Source of the DNA: Adenanthera pavonina
Taxonomy: Eukaryota; Streptophyta; Magnoliopsida; Fabales; Fabaceae
Direction: 5' to 3'
DNA: 64,000 nt
Assembly (NCBI GenBank): GCA_026686845.1
Contig: JAIVEN010000021.1
Span: 22,400,001 to 22,464,000, forward strand
Position numbers and translations under genes: made by a program. Of the stretch, positions 48,401 through 59,691 are shown in pieces; position 1 is the stretch's first letter, and the number at the start of each line of letters is the position of its first letter. The notes under the pieces are model-generated. The model saw nothing but the letters and a program-made list of their open reading frames with translations. It had not been told where the DNA came from and searched no databases.

Positions 48401-50723
48401 AAAAAAGACAAACCTAAAAGAAGTTATTCAAAATGTCAATCAAACACTTTGAATTCTAAAAATAAACAAGCTCAGTCTCAAACATATTTATAAAGTCCTT
48501 TTAAAAAATGATTTCACATTCAAGTGGGTTCACACGAATATCATCTACAATAAATATCTACATTTTTGCATCTTATTCTGATAGCCGGTAGAATTTAAAA
48601 TTTAATAATTAATTATACAAAAAATATTTTGTAAAAAATATGAACTATTGATGTGCTTTATACCAAGGCTACTGGCAACCAGTAAAATGGACAACAAAGT
48701 AATGAATTGACTTGAGTTCCTTGCACTTCAAGCAATTAGAAAAGGATTCAATGCAGTCCTATGCTTGAACACAATTTAGCAAACATGGAAGTACAAGGAA
48801 AAATTAAAATTTGCCTTTCAATTCAATAGGTAGGCCATGACAATCCCATCCAGGCACAAAACGAACTTTATAGTTTTGAAGAATCTGCAAATAAAAGGGA
48901 AACATAAATCCCGCCATAGGATTAGTGCTTACATGCAAGTGCATTAGCACGTAACATATATTGTTAAAGCATTCTTGTGGTTGCTAGACTTTAAAATTTA
49001 TATGGATCAGATTAAGTATAAAAATAAACGGGAGGTCTAAGTTCAAAGAAAAGGGAAAATACCTTGTAACGATTTATAATATCCTTCAAAATTTTATTTA
49101 ATGCATGGCCAATATGAAGATCACCATTGGCATATGGAGGACCGTCATGAAGAATGAAACTCTCCTGAACAAGTTGTTTGAAGTAGGTTAAAAAATTTGT
49201 ATTACTAGAAGTTGAGCTTAGGGGATACTTTACAACCTACCCCATTATTTTTGTCAACAACTCTGTTAAATACTTGATTATCCTCCCATATTTTCTGAAT
49301 TTCAGGCTCCCTTGTTGAAGAATTTGCTCTCATACCAAATGTTGTTTTTGGAAGATCAACAGTGTGCTTGTATTTACCATCTTCTTGCTTTGTCCCTGAA
49401 ATTGACACAAGTAATGTAACTAAGAATGGAGAGCTACATGCAATAATTCTTCAGCTAACATGACAGACATCCATAAACTTAAAAAAAAAAAAAAGGAGAA
49501 AAGATAAAAGATAAAATAGTAATATGAAATAGCAAATACACCACCTTCAGCAGCTTTCTTTCCTGCCATAACAGGTCCTCTAGCTCTTCGCTTTGAAGAA
49601 CAGACCTCCTCCACCGAATGAGTACAGTAGTTTGACATCTTTAGGCTAGATAATACTTTAACTGGTGAGATTCCATGGGAATAAAACAAGCCAATAGAAT
49701 TGGTTTTCCTGGAGGTTGTATAAGCTGTTCGCAAGAAAACCTAGGAATACATTAAACAGCATATCAATCACGAGTACAATAATAATATTTTCTTTCAAGT
49801 TGGGGTGAGAAGAAGGAAGAGACAGGAAGATAAATCCTAAAGCCAAACCATCAGATATAAAGAAAATAGTGTAATAACAAAATTTAGAAGGCCATATGAG
49901 CACAGAGATCCAACACAAGTTTTGCAGTGAAATGTATACATGGTGCTTATTTGGCATAACGATTAAAACAGACGAAGAGGAAAGAAAGTACAGTCGAGCA
50001 AAATATGAAGAATCAGTAGTCAAATACCAGACTTCCATATTCCTTCTGCCATAGTGGAATCAAAAGCCCCAAAATTATAATTAAAAAGACCGACTATATT
50101 CCCAAGACTAGAAGAGTTACAAAAACAATCTAAGTCCTATTTCTGTGGTCAGCTTGGAAGAATGAATTAAAGTATGTGGTAAAATAATAATAGCATTTAT
50201 ACCCAGCAAAGGCTATGACCATTTCAACCTCCTCGTTGAAAATCTACCGCCAAAGCCCATCCAGCACTCCCAATGTGTGATCAAGCAACAAAACCAATTT
50301 CATTTCAACAGCAAAATTATGATGGAGCAACGGCGGATGATCAGACAAAATCAAATCAAGGCACAAACTCCCTTCACCTCCCAAAATTACAAAACTTTTT
50401 ACATGAAGAAATGGGTTTATCAAACGGATGCATTAATGACATAAACGAGCTCAAATTCCATAGTATTCTTAATTGAGTGCATTAGCTCAAATTCCATAGC
50501 TCAAAAACAGAATGCTCCGTCTTAGTCCCCAGAAACGGAGGGTGGGGGGAGTTTTCAACACAAAGATTTTGAATTTAACTCAAACCCTGTCACTTCGGTA
50601 CGGTCACACACCTTCGCCTTCTTTTTCTAAGTATTTCTTAATCACAAATGAAGTGCTGATTGAGTTCAAAATAGACATAAAGGAATGTACCCTGTAAGGA
50701 GAGGATTTCATGAAGATGGCCAT
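36493..50723 (-). CDS. Isoleucyl-tRNA synthetase, organellar bacterial type (OVA2-like)
   Basis: Charges tRNA-Ile with isoleucine in plastids and/or mitochondria. Exons in coding order: 50691-50723, 49542-49740, 49241-49395, 49063-49164, 48815-48884, 44460-44572, 44227-44295, 43815-43922, 43434-43581, 42058-42289, 41600-41886, 41325-41461, 41062-41209, 40694-40825, 40227-40355, 39300-39427, 39023-39187, 38617-38742, 38179-38252, 37725-37974, 37009-37188, 36493-36735: 1075 residues, normal for this type. Presequence to about 80; HIGH at about 146-149; editing-domain entry WTTTPWT at about 321-327; KMSKS at about 708-712; C-terminal zinc site CERC/CDRC. The second exon's end could be 49545. In-frame Met codons at 50810 and 50783 could extend the N-terminus; 50723 is chosen as the shortest plausible presequence. 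The fifth intron uses a GC donor and holds a LINE. Arabidopsis OVA2 is the apparent ortholog. Confidence 0.95.
39664..39938. mobile_element. Stowaway-like MITE in a synthetase intron
   Basis: Left end CTCCCTCAATCTCATATTAT and right end (reverse complement TACTCCTTCGGTTCCATATT) match the CTCCCTC...CCATATTA ends of Tc1/mariner Stowaway MITEs, which target TA. The interior is AT-rich with no coding capacity. It lies in the intron between exons 40227-40355 and 39300-39427. Confidence 0.75.
42428..42752. mobile_element. MITE with GGGCC-type ends in a synthetase intron
   Basis: Left end TTAGGGGCTGGTCTGTTTAAG-like and right end (reverse complement TTAGGGCCCGTTTGTTTCAG) are imperfect inverted repeats flanking about 320 bases of AT-rich DNA. 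The end sequence resembles the Tourist-like family, but the interior differs from the copies at 11070, 15272 and 20689. It lies in the intron upstream of the exon at 42058-42289. Confidence 0.65.
44895..48054 (+). mobile_element. RTE-type LINE, nearly full length, antisense in a synthetase intron
   Basis: About 3.16 kb on the + strand with a (TTG)n tail at 48031-48054, typical of plant RTE elements, and no LTRs. It is flanked by a duplication: GATTTAAAGAGGTGTTTTG at 44871-44889 and GATTTAAAGAGGTGCTTTG at 48055-48073, continuing for a few bases. It encodes apurinic-type endonuclease and reverse transcriptase in one polyprotein, disrupted by a few stops. It lies in the GC-AG intron between exons 48815-48884 and 44460-44572, antisense to the gene. 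The few differences between duplicates suggest moderate age. Confidence 0.9.
45039..47950 (+). pseudogene. RTE LINE polyprotein pseudogene (endonuclease and reverse transcriptase)
   Basis: Endonuclease starts RFGSWNIGTLTGKSMEVVD and LCLQETKW (catalytic N and E) in 45039-45329, then hits a stop where YKLWY would be expected. The main frame, 45474-47663 (729 codons), holds IGGDLNGHVG, the endonuclease end SQHRFLVLD, and the RT blocks GHDGIPIEVWK, NYRGIKLMSY, FGFMPGRST, VFIDLEKTYDRVPR and GLHQGSSLSPYLF. The catalytic box reads LFAGDIVL (47244-47267) instead of FADD, so one metal-binding Asp is missing. SQHR replaces the usual SDHR of the endonuclease. Coding continues past a stop at 47661 to about 47940. 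Enzymatically dead by these changes. Confidence 0.9.
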
Positions 50724-51861
50724 GGTGGCTTCCCTTGGCTTGAGAGCAGTGGAGTTTGAAGTGAAGGACTTGAAAACAGACATGATGGATTGGCCTCCAC
50801 CTGTTTGCAAAAAGCAGGGCTACAACATCTTCGTTGAGCGAGGGAAAGACATCGTTCGGATAAAAGGACTCAAAGCCTCACCATCTTGCTTCTTTGTTTT
50901 GTTTTGTTGATGTCTTTTTTTCGATGGTTATAAAAATAAAGAAAAAAATAAATAAACCAAAAAAAAAATCAATTATTTAACATATTTTTTTGTCGACAAG
51001 AACTTGAGATTTTGCTCAGACGATATTAATAATAAGTCTTTTCCAGTTAATCAAACTGGAATGGGCAAAATTTATTTATATGAAAAATTGTTTATTTATT
51101 ATGTTGATTTATAAAAATTTTTTTGCTAATTATATATTTTAATTAAAAGTTAATATAAATATAAAATTTATAATGAGTCATAGTTTTTATTAATAATGAA
51201 TAAAGTAACTCATTTATCAAATCTCATAAAAAAATGTCTTGTTAAAAATATAAATAAGTATTATATCAAATATATATATATAAGTATTGGTCATCTAATA
51301 TTTTTCCCTTAAAATTGTGATATGATACGAGGCATTTGCAAGTTATTTGTGTCAAATTTCCACGAAAATTCTTAACTTTGGTTTGGTATAAAAATTATTA
51401 TTTAATTAGTCATAAATAATGATAAAATCCAGCTATGGAAAGTAAATATTTAACTTTAAAACCAAATAAATATCTGGCCATTTGCTTTACCTATAAATCT
51501 GTAAATTTATTTAGATTAATGAAAACGAAATTTTCTAGATGGCAAATTAATTAGTCATATAAGTGTCATAATTCAACACACGGTTAAATTTGATTAATTT
51601 AATATTTAATTTAATTATTTATAAATTTTTTAATAAAAAATTAATTATTTACAAAATATATGATATTAGAGAACTCAAAAATTAAAAAAATCAAAAAAAA
51701 GCTAAGAGGTGTTATTTATTGTTTATTTTGTCTGATAATATACATTTGTTATTTAAAAAAAAGGTTTGTTAGCTTTTTAAAATTAAATTTATCAAAAAAA
51801 TTATTATAAATAGATGGACATTTCATGCATTCTAGGACTATAACAAATGTATCCTATGATT
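50724..51861. other. Synthetase 5' region and AT-rich intergenic DNA
   Basis: The first 150-200 bases hold the probable 5'UTR and promoter of the synthetase gene, or its extended N-terminus if an upstream Met is used. From about 50930 the DNA is extremely AT-rich with no recognisable gene or element. Confidence 0.5.
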
Positions 51862-53984
51862 TTTTTTTAACCAAAACACAAGTCTATTTCATTAATCACT
51901 GAAAGAAATCATCCATACAAATACTAGCTCCACAAAACAAAGAAACAATACAAAAAACCAGAACTAGAAAACAGAAAAATTAACCAACACCTACTTTAGG
52001 AAAAGGGGATGATGTAGCATCACAAGAAACATTAGAATCTTTGGCTCCCACCTGTAACAAAGGCACAATGGAGGGTGGTGACTTATCAAACCACCCAATA
52101 GGGTACACCCCCTTTCTAATACCTACTGCTAAAGAGTCAGCAACACAGTTCCCTTGGCACCTAGTCGAAGAGATATCCAAACCAGCATTAGAACTACATC
52201 TCCAGTCACAACCATCTAAAAGACTTTTTATGAAGCAAATAAAAAAGCTTTTCACAATCCGTTTCAAAAATAACATCATCATATCCTAACTCCAAAGCCA
52301 GCAACATAACTCTCTTGAAAGCCAAAACTTCAGCAACAAATGTTGAACCAGCATCAGCAACCCCCTCCAGAACCCCACACCCAATTACCTATATAGTCAC
52401 GACAAATAATACTAAGACCCACAGGGTGAGCAGAATCAGCAAATGACCCATCACAATTGATTTTCCACTTACAAAGAAGAGGGCTTTCCAACACACCGAA
52501 TCACCTTCCTCTAGCTGAACCTGGTTACCTTAACCGAACAACCATTACCAATTTGCCAACATAAATCTTTTTGTAACAAATTTCTTCCTTCCAAAATGCT
52601 GCTCAAAGCCAATGATGCCTTGTGGCCCTTCCACACTTGCAAAAAATCAGAGGATGGAAAATATACAGCTTTAATCACCTTTACCCATAAAGCTTCAGGT
52701 TCCTGCAAAATACGCCAACCAGTCTTGGCCAACAGTGTATCGTTAAAACGATAAAAGTCTCTAAAACCCATACCCCTTCATGCTTATGACAAACCATTTT
52801 ATCCCAAGATTTCCGATGAATCCTCCCCCCATTATTGCTACCTTCCCACCAAAAATTAGTAGCCAAACAATCCAGCTCAGTATAAGTTTTCTTCAAAAAC
52901 TTGAAAACAGACATAGGGAACATAGGTATAGAGTTAACAACTGCCTTAATCATTACCTCTTTCCCAACAAAAGTAAGACACTTAGCTTTCCAATTCTGAA
53001 CCTTCCTTCCCACTCTCTCCCTTATATAAGCATGTGCCTCACTTTTAGACTTCCCCCAAACATTAGGCAAATATTTCCCTGATTTGGCAAAGTATTTAGT
53101 TCCCAAAATATTACACACATCAGATTTGACAACAACTAGAGTATTACAAGAGAAGAATTAATGAGTTGCCCAGATACCAAACAATAACCATTCAATAGAA
53201 GAGCAAGGTTCATACAATTTTCAGTACTTGCATTCATGAACAATATAGTATCATCAGCAAAAAAAACTGTGAGTAAGGATAGGACAGCTTTTGGAAATCT
53301 TAATTCCCTTCAGATTACGTTTAACAACTTCAGAATTAATCATAAGAGATAACACCTCAGCAACCAAAATAAACAAATAAGGAGACAATGGGTCCCCCTA
53401 TCTCAATCCTTTTTTTGGATATATCTCACTAACTTCTTTCCTAGACATGCAAATATTCAATTTCACATAACTAACATAAGACATAATCCAATTCAACCTA
53501 GTTTCACAGAAATCCATTTTAGTCATCAGTTTCACAAAAAAATCCTATTCCATCCGGTCATATGCCTTATTCATATCAGTTTTAAGAGCAAACTCATACT
53601 TGCCACCCTTTTTTTACCTCCTAAGATAATGATAAACCTCATGCGCAACTAAAATATTGTCTTGTATAAGTCTTCCTTGTACAAATGCCCCTTGATTACT
53701 AGAAATACAAACGTCAAGCACATCTGTCAATCTATGATCCAAGACTTTAAACACTATTTTATATGCGAAATTGCATAAACCAATAGGTCTAAATTGTCCT
53801 ACGATTTCAAGTCTATCTACCTTTGGGATAAGAACAACATTTGTCTCATTAATCCTCCAAATCTCTCTATTACATGTGAAAAACCCTTGAACCATAGAGA
53901 CAACATCAAACTCAACCTCACCCCAATTATGACAATAGAAAATCCCTTAAAAACCATCCAGACCCAGGGCCTTAAAAGCCCCCA
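51862..53984 (-). pseudogene. L1-type LINE, 3' part (RT, zinc knuckle, RNase H)
   Basis: On the - strand from 53984 to a T-rich end at 51862. RT begins GAFKAPGPDGF and continues NVVLIPKVDRLEIVGQFRPI, QGAFVQGRLIQDNILVAHE; later blocks are KVQNWKAKCLTFVGKEVMIK, NFWWEGS and FYRFNDTLLAKTGWRILQEP. An RNase H-like segment lies near 52460-51980. The YADD region near 53260 is broken by indels. Stops divide the frame, so the element is dead. It joins the 5' part at 59692-61035, from which a gypsy insertion separates it. Confidence 0.85.
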
Positions 53985-53985
53985 A

Positions 53986-54450
53986 ACGAAACAATCAAAC
54001 CTGCCATCGTTAGCCACCAAACCTTTTTTTTTTTTTGCCATAGCCTCAAAATGTTACAAAGTTAAAATGTTACAAATTTATAATTAGCCAATTAAAAAAA
54101 ACTTATAACCCCTAATAAATAGCTTGTAACTCCATAACTCCTTTTTAAGGTTAATGTCTTCTTAAAGTGTTTGGATTGAACTGCTCTAGAAATTAATATA
54201 AATAGACCTTCTCTTGTTGTAAGGAGACAAGCAATAAGCACAAGAAGTTCTTTCATTTAGAGTGTCTCTCTCACTTTGAATTATGAGCCAATCATTCTCT
54301 GTTTTCTAGTATAAGAAATAGAGATATGAATTCTGTTCTTAACTATATCCAGGTAAAGATAGATGATGATCAAAATTAGAAATTAACATCCCCTATGACT
54401 AGAGAAGAAGTGAAAAATGCAGTGTTTGGGTTGAGTTGGATAGGACTTGT
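53986..54450 (+). other. Inverted segment: gypsy 3' LTR plus about 155 bases of L1
   Basis: Both parts are in + orientation although the surrounding gypsy and L1 are on the - strand. 53987-54290 is an LTR matching the reverse complement of 59409-59686. 54291-54450 is L1 coding sequence (SPMTREEVKNAVFGL) that belongs directly before GAFKAPGPDGF at 53984. Flipping this segment would put the LTR in the normal 3' LTR place and rejoin the L1. Confidence 0.85.
53987..54290 (+). repeat. Gypsy 3' LTR, inverted
   Basis: Shares with the LTR at 59409-59686: GCCATC-TTAGCCACCAAAC, TAACTCCATAACTCCTTTTT, AAAGTGTTTGGATT, GGAGACAAGCAATAAG, AAGAAGTTCTTTCATTTA and the end TATGAGCCA. The first 8 or so bases (TGAAATGG) are missing at the inversion breakpoint. 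It is followed by ATCAT (54291-54295), which matches the duplication outside the other LTR. Confidence 0.85.
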
Positions 54451-57400
54451 TCTCCAGTCAGTTTGGTATCATCATCAAAGTACAAAGATAGTTCGGCAAC
54501 ATTGAAAGTGGCAAAGACTCTGTAGGCACCAAACAACTCTATTTTGTAAGCATTGTCAGTGATTTTCTACACAATTTTGAATGGAATATCAGCTCTAAGG
54601 GACAGCTTGGCATTTGGTTGTTTGGGAAAACATTCTTTCCTTAGATGCATCCACACCAAGTCTCCCATATGAAAAGTCTATGGTCTCTGATGTTTGTCTC
54701 ACTGAGTCTTGTATCTTAAGTTTTGCTTCTAGATTCGCTCTCGGACTTGCTTGTGCAGTTTTTTGATTTCCTTAACCCTTTGATCTACATCTGCACTATA
54801 ATATTGCTTGTCAATGAAGGAGTCAAATCCAGAGAACTAAGTGGACAAGTACTATAAACCACTTCAAATAAACACTTCCCCGTGATTTGATTAACTGAAT
54901 TGTTGTAAGTGAACTCACCTTAGCTAAGGATAAGGTCCTACTATTTTAGGTTCTTCCCAACAAAACTACGGAGTAGATTTCTTAGAACCCTATTAATTGC
55001 TTCAGTCTGTTCGTCTATTTTAGGATGACTTGCATTGCTGAATTGAAGTTTAGTACCTATTTTCTTCCATAGCGTTCCCCAAAAGTGACTAAGAAACTTG
55101 ACATCATAATCAGAGGTTATAGTCTTGGGAATGCCATAGAGTCGAACAATCTCTTTAAAGTACAGATATGCCACTTGGATAGCATCATTGGTCTTTTGGC
55201 AATGGATGAAATGTGTCATCTTTGAGAATCTATCCACAACTACAATTATGGAGTCTTTCTGCCTCTGAGTTCATAGCAGTCCAATGACAAAATCCATGCG
55301 TACATCTTCCCAAGGTGCTTCGAAACTAAAAGAGGCATGTATAACCCAATGTTTTGGCTCTTGAACTTAACCAAATAGCAAGTTCTGCACCTTTAAATGT
55401 GCCTATTAACGTCTTGTTCAAGCATTGGCCAATAAAAATTTTCTTTGACTAAGGTCACAGTCTTATCTCACCCAAAGTGATCTGACAAACCTCCATTGCA
55501 AGCCTCCCAAATAATTGCTTCTTATAATGAACATTGAGGAATGCATAAGGACTTTCCTCAAAATAGTCTATGATACTATTGGAAGGGTTGTTTCTCTATG
55601 GAACTCCATGCTTCCAGAAATTAGGGTTATCCTTGAATAGCATTTTAATTACTTTGAATCCAATAACTTTTGCTTGAAGAGTAGAAAACAAAGCATGTCG
55701 TCAATTGAGTGTGTCAGCTACATAATTCAAAGTTCTAGCCTTGTATTTGAGTAGGAATGGATAAGACTGGAGGAACTCACTCTAAGTGGTATGCATATGG
55801 TTGATCTTTTGTTGAGAATTCAGGTTCTTGAGAGTTTTGTGATTAGAGTAGAGAATAAACTCTCTGTTTATCAAATAATAATTCAAATGCTATAAAACTC
55901 AAACAATGGTATAAAACTCCTTATCATAGGTAGAGTATTTAAGTTTTCCTTCATTTAGTTTTTCACTTAAGAAGGCAATCGGAAAACCTTCCTGACTCAA
56001 AATGGCACCAATTCTAGTGTTGGAAGCATTACAATTGACTTTTAATATTTGGTCAAAATTTGGAAGGGCTAGCACAGGTGCTTCTATTAAATGCTTCTTT
56101 AATTCCTTAAAGCTTACCTGGGTTTGTTTTGTCCATTGGAACTTATCACCCTTGATAGAATCTGTTAGTGGTGCAGCAATGGAGTTAAAGTTTCTGATGA
56201 CCTCCTGTGGAAGGAAGTTAATCCATGAAAAATCCGAACATCTTGGACATACTTTGAAGTTAGCTAGCTATTGATAACTTTTATTTTGCTTAGATTAACT
56301 CAAATACCCTTAGTGATATAGCCCAGAAAAATCACTAGTCAAGAATGAACATTTCTTTAAATTGGCATAGAGTTTTTGTTCATGAAGAGTCTATAGCACT
56401 TGCTGTAGATACTCAAAGTGCTCCTCTTGATTTTTAGTGAAAACAAGAATGTTATTAGAGTAAACAACTACAAATTTACTAATGAAGGGTTGAAGTACCT
56501 GATTCATCAAGTGCATGAAAGTGCTAGAGGCATTTGTTAACTCAAAACACATCATAGTCCACTCATGCATACCATCTCTTGTCTTGAAGGCGATTTTCCA
56601 TTCATATCCTAGCTAAATTCTAATTTGATGATATCCGCTGCGAAAGTCAATCTTGGAAAAAATAACGGTGTCATACAGCTGGTTTAACATATCATCAAGT
56701 CAGGGAATCAGAAACTGATATTTGATAGTAATCTTGTTGACTGCTCGATAATCAATACACACTCTCCAACTCCCATCCTTCTTTGGTACTAAGAGTACAT
56801 GTACAACACAAGGACTGCTACTTTCATGAATCAACACTTTCTTTAACAATTCTTTAACTTACGTTGAACCTCAACATGTTCCTGCGGACTCATCCGGCAA
56901 GCAAGCTTATTAGAAATTACTGCTCTTGGGACAAAGTCCATAGCATGTTAGATGTCTCGCATAGGCGACAATCCTGAAGGAATCTTATTTGGGATCATGT
57001 CTGAAAACTCAACTAACAACTATTTAACTTCTGGAGGAATAGTGGTTCCATTGTTTGACTCGAACAATAGAAACAAGACCTATGGTTCGGGATTCTACCT
57101 TTGACACCTTGAGCTGCTTCTTGGTGACTAAGGAAACTAGCGGCTTGGATTCCTTTCTGCTTTGGTTGCATTGATTAGGTGACAGTGGAGATAGGTTGGT
57201 CTTCACCCTATCCTTTTTAAAGAAATGGGTGTTTGCATAACCATCATATAGAGCACGACGATCATATTGCCAAGGTCTCCCTAAAAGAAGATGGCAGGTA
57301 TTCATAGGAACAATATTACACCAAACTTCATCTTGATGCTTCTTGCAAATTGAAAAGGAAATAAGACATTACTTAGAGACTGTTACCCCACTTTCCTTGT

Positions 57401-58640
57401 TGAGCCATTATAGCTTGTATGGATGTGGATGAGCTTGAGTAGACAAGTTCAGCTTCTCTACCATATAATTAGATACTATATTCTCACAACTTCCATTATT
57501 AATGATAACATCACAAACTTTGCCTTGAGTAGTGTAATGAGTATATAAGATGTTATGTCAAAGCCAGGTTTCCTTTTCAGCTGCGTGTAAACTTCATCTA
57601 ATCACCAATAATTCTCCACAATATGCAGAAACAAATTCTTTATCATACACCAGTTCTTTCTCTTCATGTACTGGCTCTTCCTTATTAAAGGCGAACTTAT
57701 TTTCTTTATCAGATACCATATAAGCTTCCCCTTAAATAATGGTAACAACCTTATGGTTGGACACTTCAAGGCAATATGGCCGAACCTTTAGCATTTAAAA
57801 TACTTATGTGCTTTAGAGCTAAATTTCTTAGCAGCCTTAGGTGGAAGTTTGCTCAAAGAATTGGGTTGCTGAACTTGTGTTTTGCGGCTATCGAAAGAAC
57901 TTCTAGTAAATTAACCTGATTGGTAAGAGAACTTCTTAGGCAACTGCTTCTCAATTTAGATGGCTAGATGGATGACATCATCTAGAGTCCAATATTGTTG
58001 AAACTGGATTGGATAGGCAATATTAGTGTTCAATCATCCAAGATAATGGGCTATTGTTTGTTCCTCATTTTCTTGGATGTCGTGCTTCATTGTGAGTTTC
58101 TCAAATTCTAGGGTATATTCCTTTATAGATAAAGTCTTCTAGTGGAGATTCTATAGTTGAATGAAGTTAAACTGGTAGTAATGCTTCAAAAGAAATTTTT
58201 GAATGAGCTTGCGTTGCATCTTTTCTCATGTTCGAATCTTACTTTTCCCTTCTCTTTCACGCTTCTATTTAAGATTTTTCCACCATATGAAAGCATGTTT
58301 CTTGAGTTTAATGGCGACAATTTTAACTTTTTGTCTTCAAGCACCTCTTTATACTCAAATACTCATTCAACAATTTGAAGCCAATCTAAGAACTCATTTG
58401 GCTATAGCTTCCCTTTAAAATCTGCAATTTCTACTTTGATATCACCGCTGCGAATTGTTGATCTTTGAAGACAGTGATTACCATCTGATGGAACTTCACT
58501 ACTATCTGAATCTTCTTCTCTTTGCCTTCCTTATTTATTCAATTGGGCTCGTTGAACATTCACCATCTCCTATAATAGCTGAACTCAGCATTTTAATTCT
58601 TCTAACTCAACTTCATGCGTAGGTCTTCATCTTGGAGGCA
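54446..58640 (-). pseudogene. Gypsy gag-pol pseudogene
   Basis: Gag starts MPPR at about 58640 (stop at codon 5), then THEVELEELKC and a gag core near 58440-58250. A zinc knuckle remnant (FKC...FGHIALKCP) lies near 57770-57800. The protease region at 57024-57305 includes CHLLLGRPWQYDRRALYDG. The RT active box reads YSNNILVF near 56450 instead of YSDDILVF, a loss of catalytic Asp. Integrase at 54941-55237 reads MDRFSKMTHFIHCQKTND and KTITSDYDVKFLSHFW. The C-terminus, near 54460-54550, reads GAYRVFATFNVAELSLYFDD. Numerous stops; non-functional. Confidence 0.85.
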
Positions 58641-59408
58641 TTTTATGGGTTAGGGTAGACTACGTTTGAGAGGTAGGGATTGGGTTTTAAGAAAATGGTA
58701 TATTTGAAAGTAAAGCTAAGTTAAGATAGTGTTTGGACAATTTAGGATTAGGGTGAGATTTTGGAAAGTATAAAGGAAATATGTAATTAAAGGAAAATAT
58801 AAGGCAAAAGTGCAATTAATGAAAGTATAGGGGTAAAGTGGAATTTGTGAAGTTTAGGGTTTAAAATGCAATTTATGTAAGTTTAGGTCAAAATGAACTT
58901 TGTGAAAGTTTAGGGGTAAAAATGAAATTTATGAAAGTTCAGGGGTGTATATGTAATTAATAGAAAGTTTAGGGGTTAAAACATAATTTTTTGGAAAAAG
59001 GGCTGACTGGGTTGCTTATGCGGCACATATGACATGTGGCAGTTGGCTTGGTGGTTAACGTGTTGCTGATTGGATACTCCAGGCCTGATGTGGCAGTTAA
59101 CGTGGTCATCTTCAACCTTTGTTGGTGCATGGAAGTGCATGGGCTGAAATAGCTAATTGTGGCTAGCGCATGGCCTTCCAGTGATGATGCATTGAGGCGA
59201 GTGACTAATCCTTTGATGGTAAAACTTTCTAGACCAAGGTTTTTTGGCCTTTTGAGCTCATTGATGACCTTGGTTTGGCTAAAAAATTATCCGAACTTGG
59301 AGTTTCGAAGGCTGTAGTAATGGCTTTTCTGACAACTTCGAAAATTGCGATCTCAAGTCCTTTTTCAGTAACTTCTTTGTCTCTGGAACTTGATCTAATA
59401 CCAAAAAC

Positions 59409-59686
59409 TAGCTTAGAATTCAAAGTGAGAAAGACACTCTTAAATGAAAGAACTTCTTATACTTATTGCTTGTCTCCTTCCAATAGGAAAAGGTCATTTA
59501 TATTGATCTCTAGAGTAGTTTAATCCAAACACTTTATGAAAACATTAACCTCAAAAAGGAGTTATGGAGTTATAAGCTATTTATTGGGGGTTACAAGTTA
59601 TTTTTCATTGGCTAGTTATAACTTTGTAACATTTAACTTTGCAACGTTTGGTGGCTAATGATGGCAAGTATGATTGTTCCATTTCA
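59409..59686 (-). repeat. Gypsy 5' LTR
   Basis: On the - strand begins TGAAATGGAACAATC and ends near AATTCTAAGCTA, about 278 bases, with a TATA-like ATATAAATGACC. It lies between the L1 sequence with duplication ATCAT and the primer-binding site. It is the partner of the inverted LTR at 53987-54290. Confidence 0.85.
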
Positions 59687-59691
59687 ATGAT

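Larger units (their letters stand above)
53987..59691 (-). mobile_element. Ty3/gypsy LTR retrotransposon inserted in the L1 element
   Basis: Element on the - strand, about 5.7 kb, with gag, protease, RT/RNase H and integrase in that order, which defines gypsy. The 5' LTR is at 59409-59686, followed by a primer-binding site TGGTATTAGATC resembling the initiator-Met tRNA complement. The target duplication ATCAT is read on the - strand outside the 5' LTR (59687-59691) and, after the inverted 3' LTR, at 54291-54295. The 3' LTR lies in an inverted segment. Coding is broken by many stops. Confidence 0.85.

Noticed and set aside
48815..48884. Treating the synthetase fifth intron as GT-AG
   Set aside because: No GT near the exon end keeps the conserved reading; GCAAAT does.
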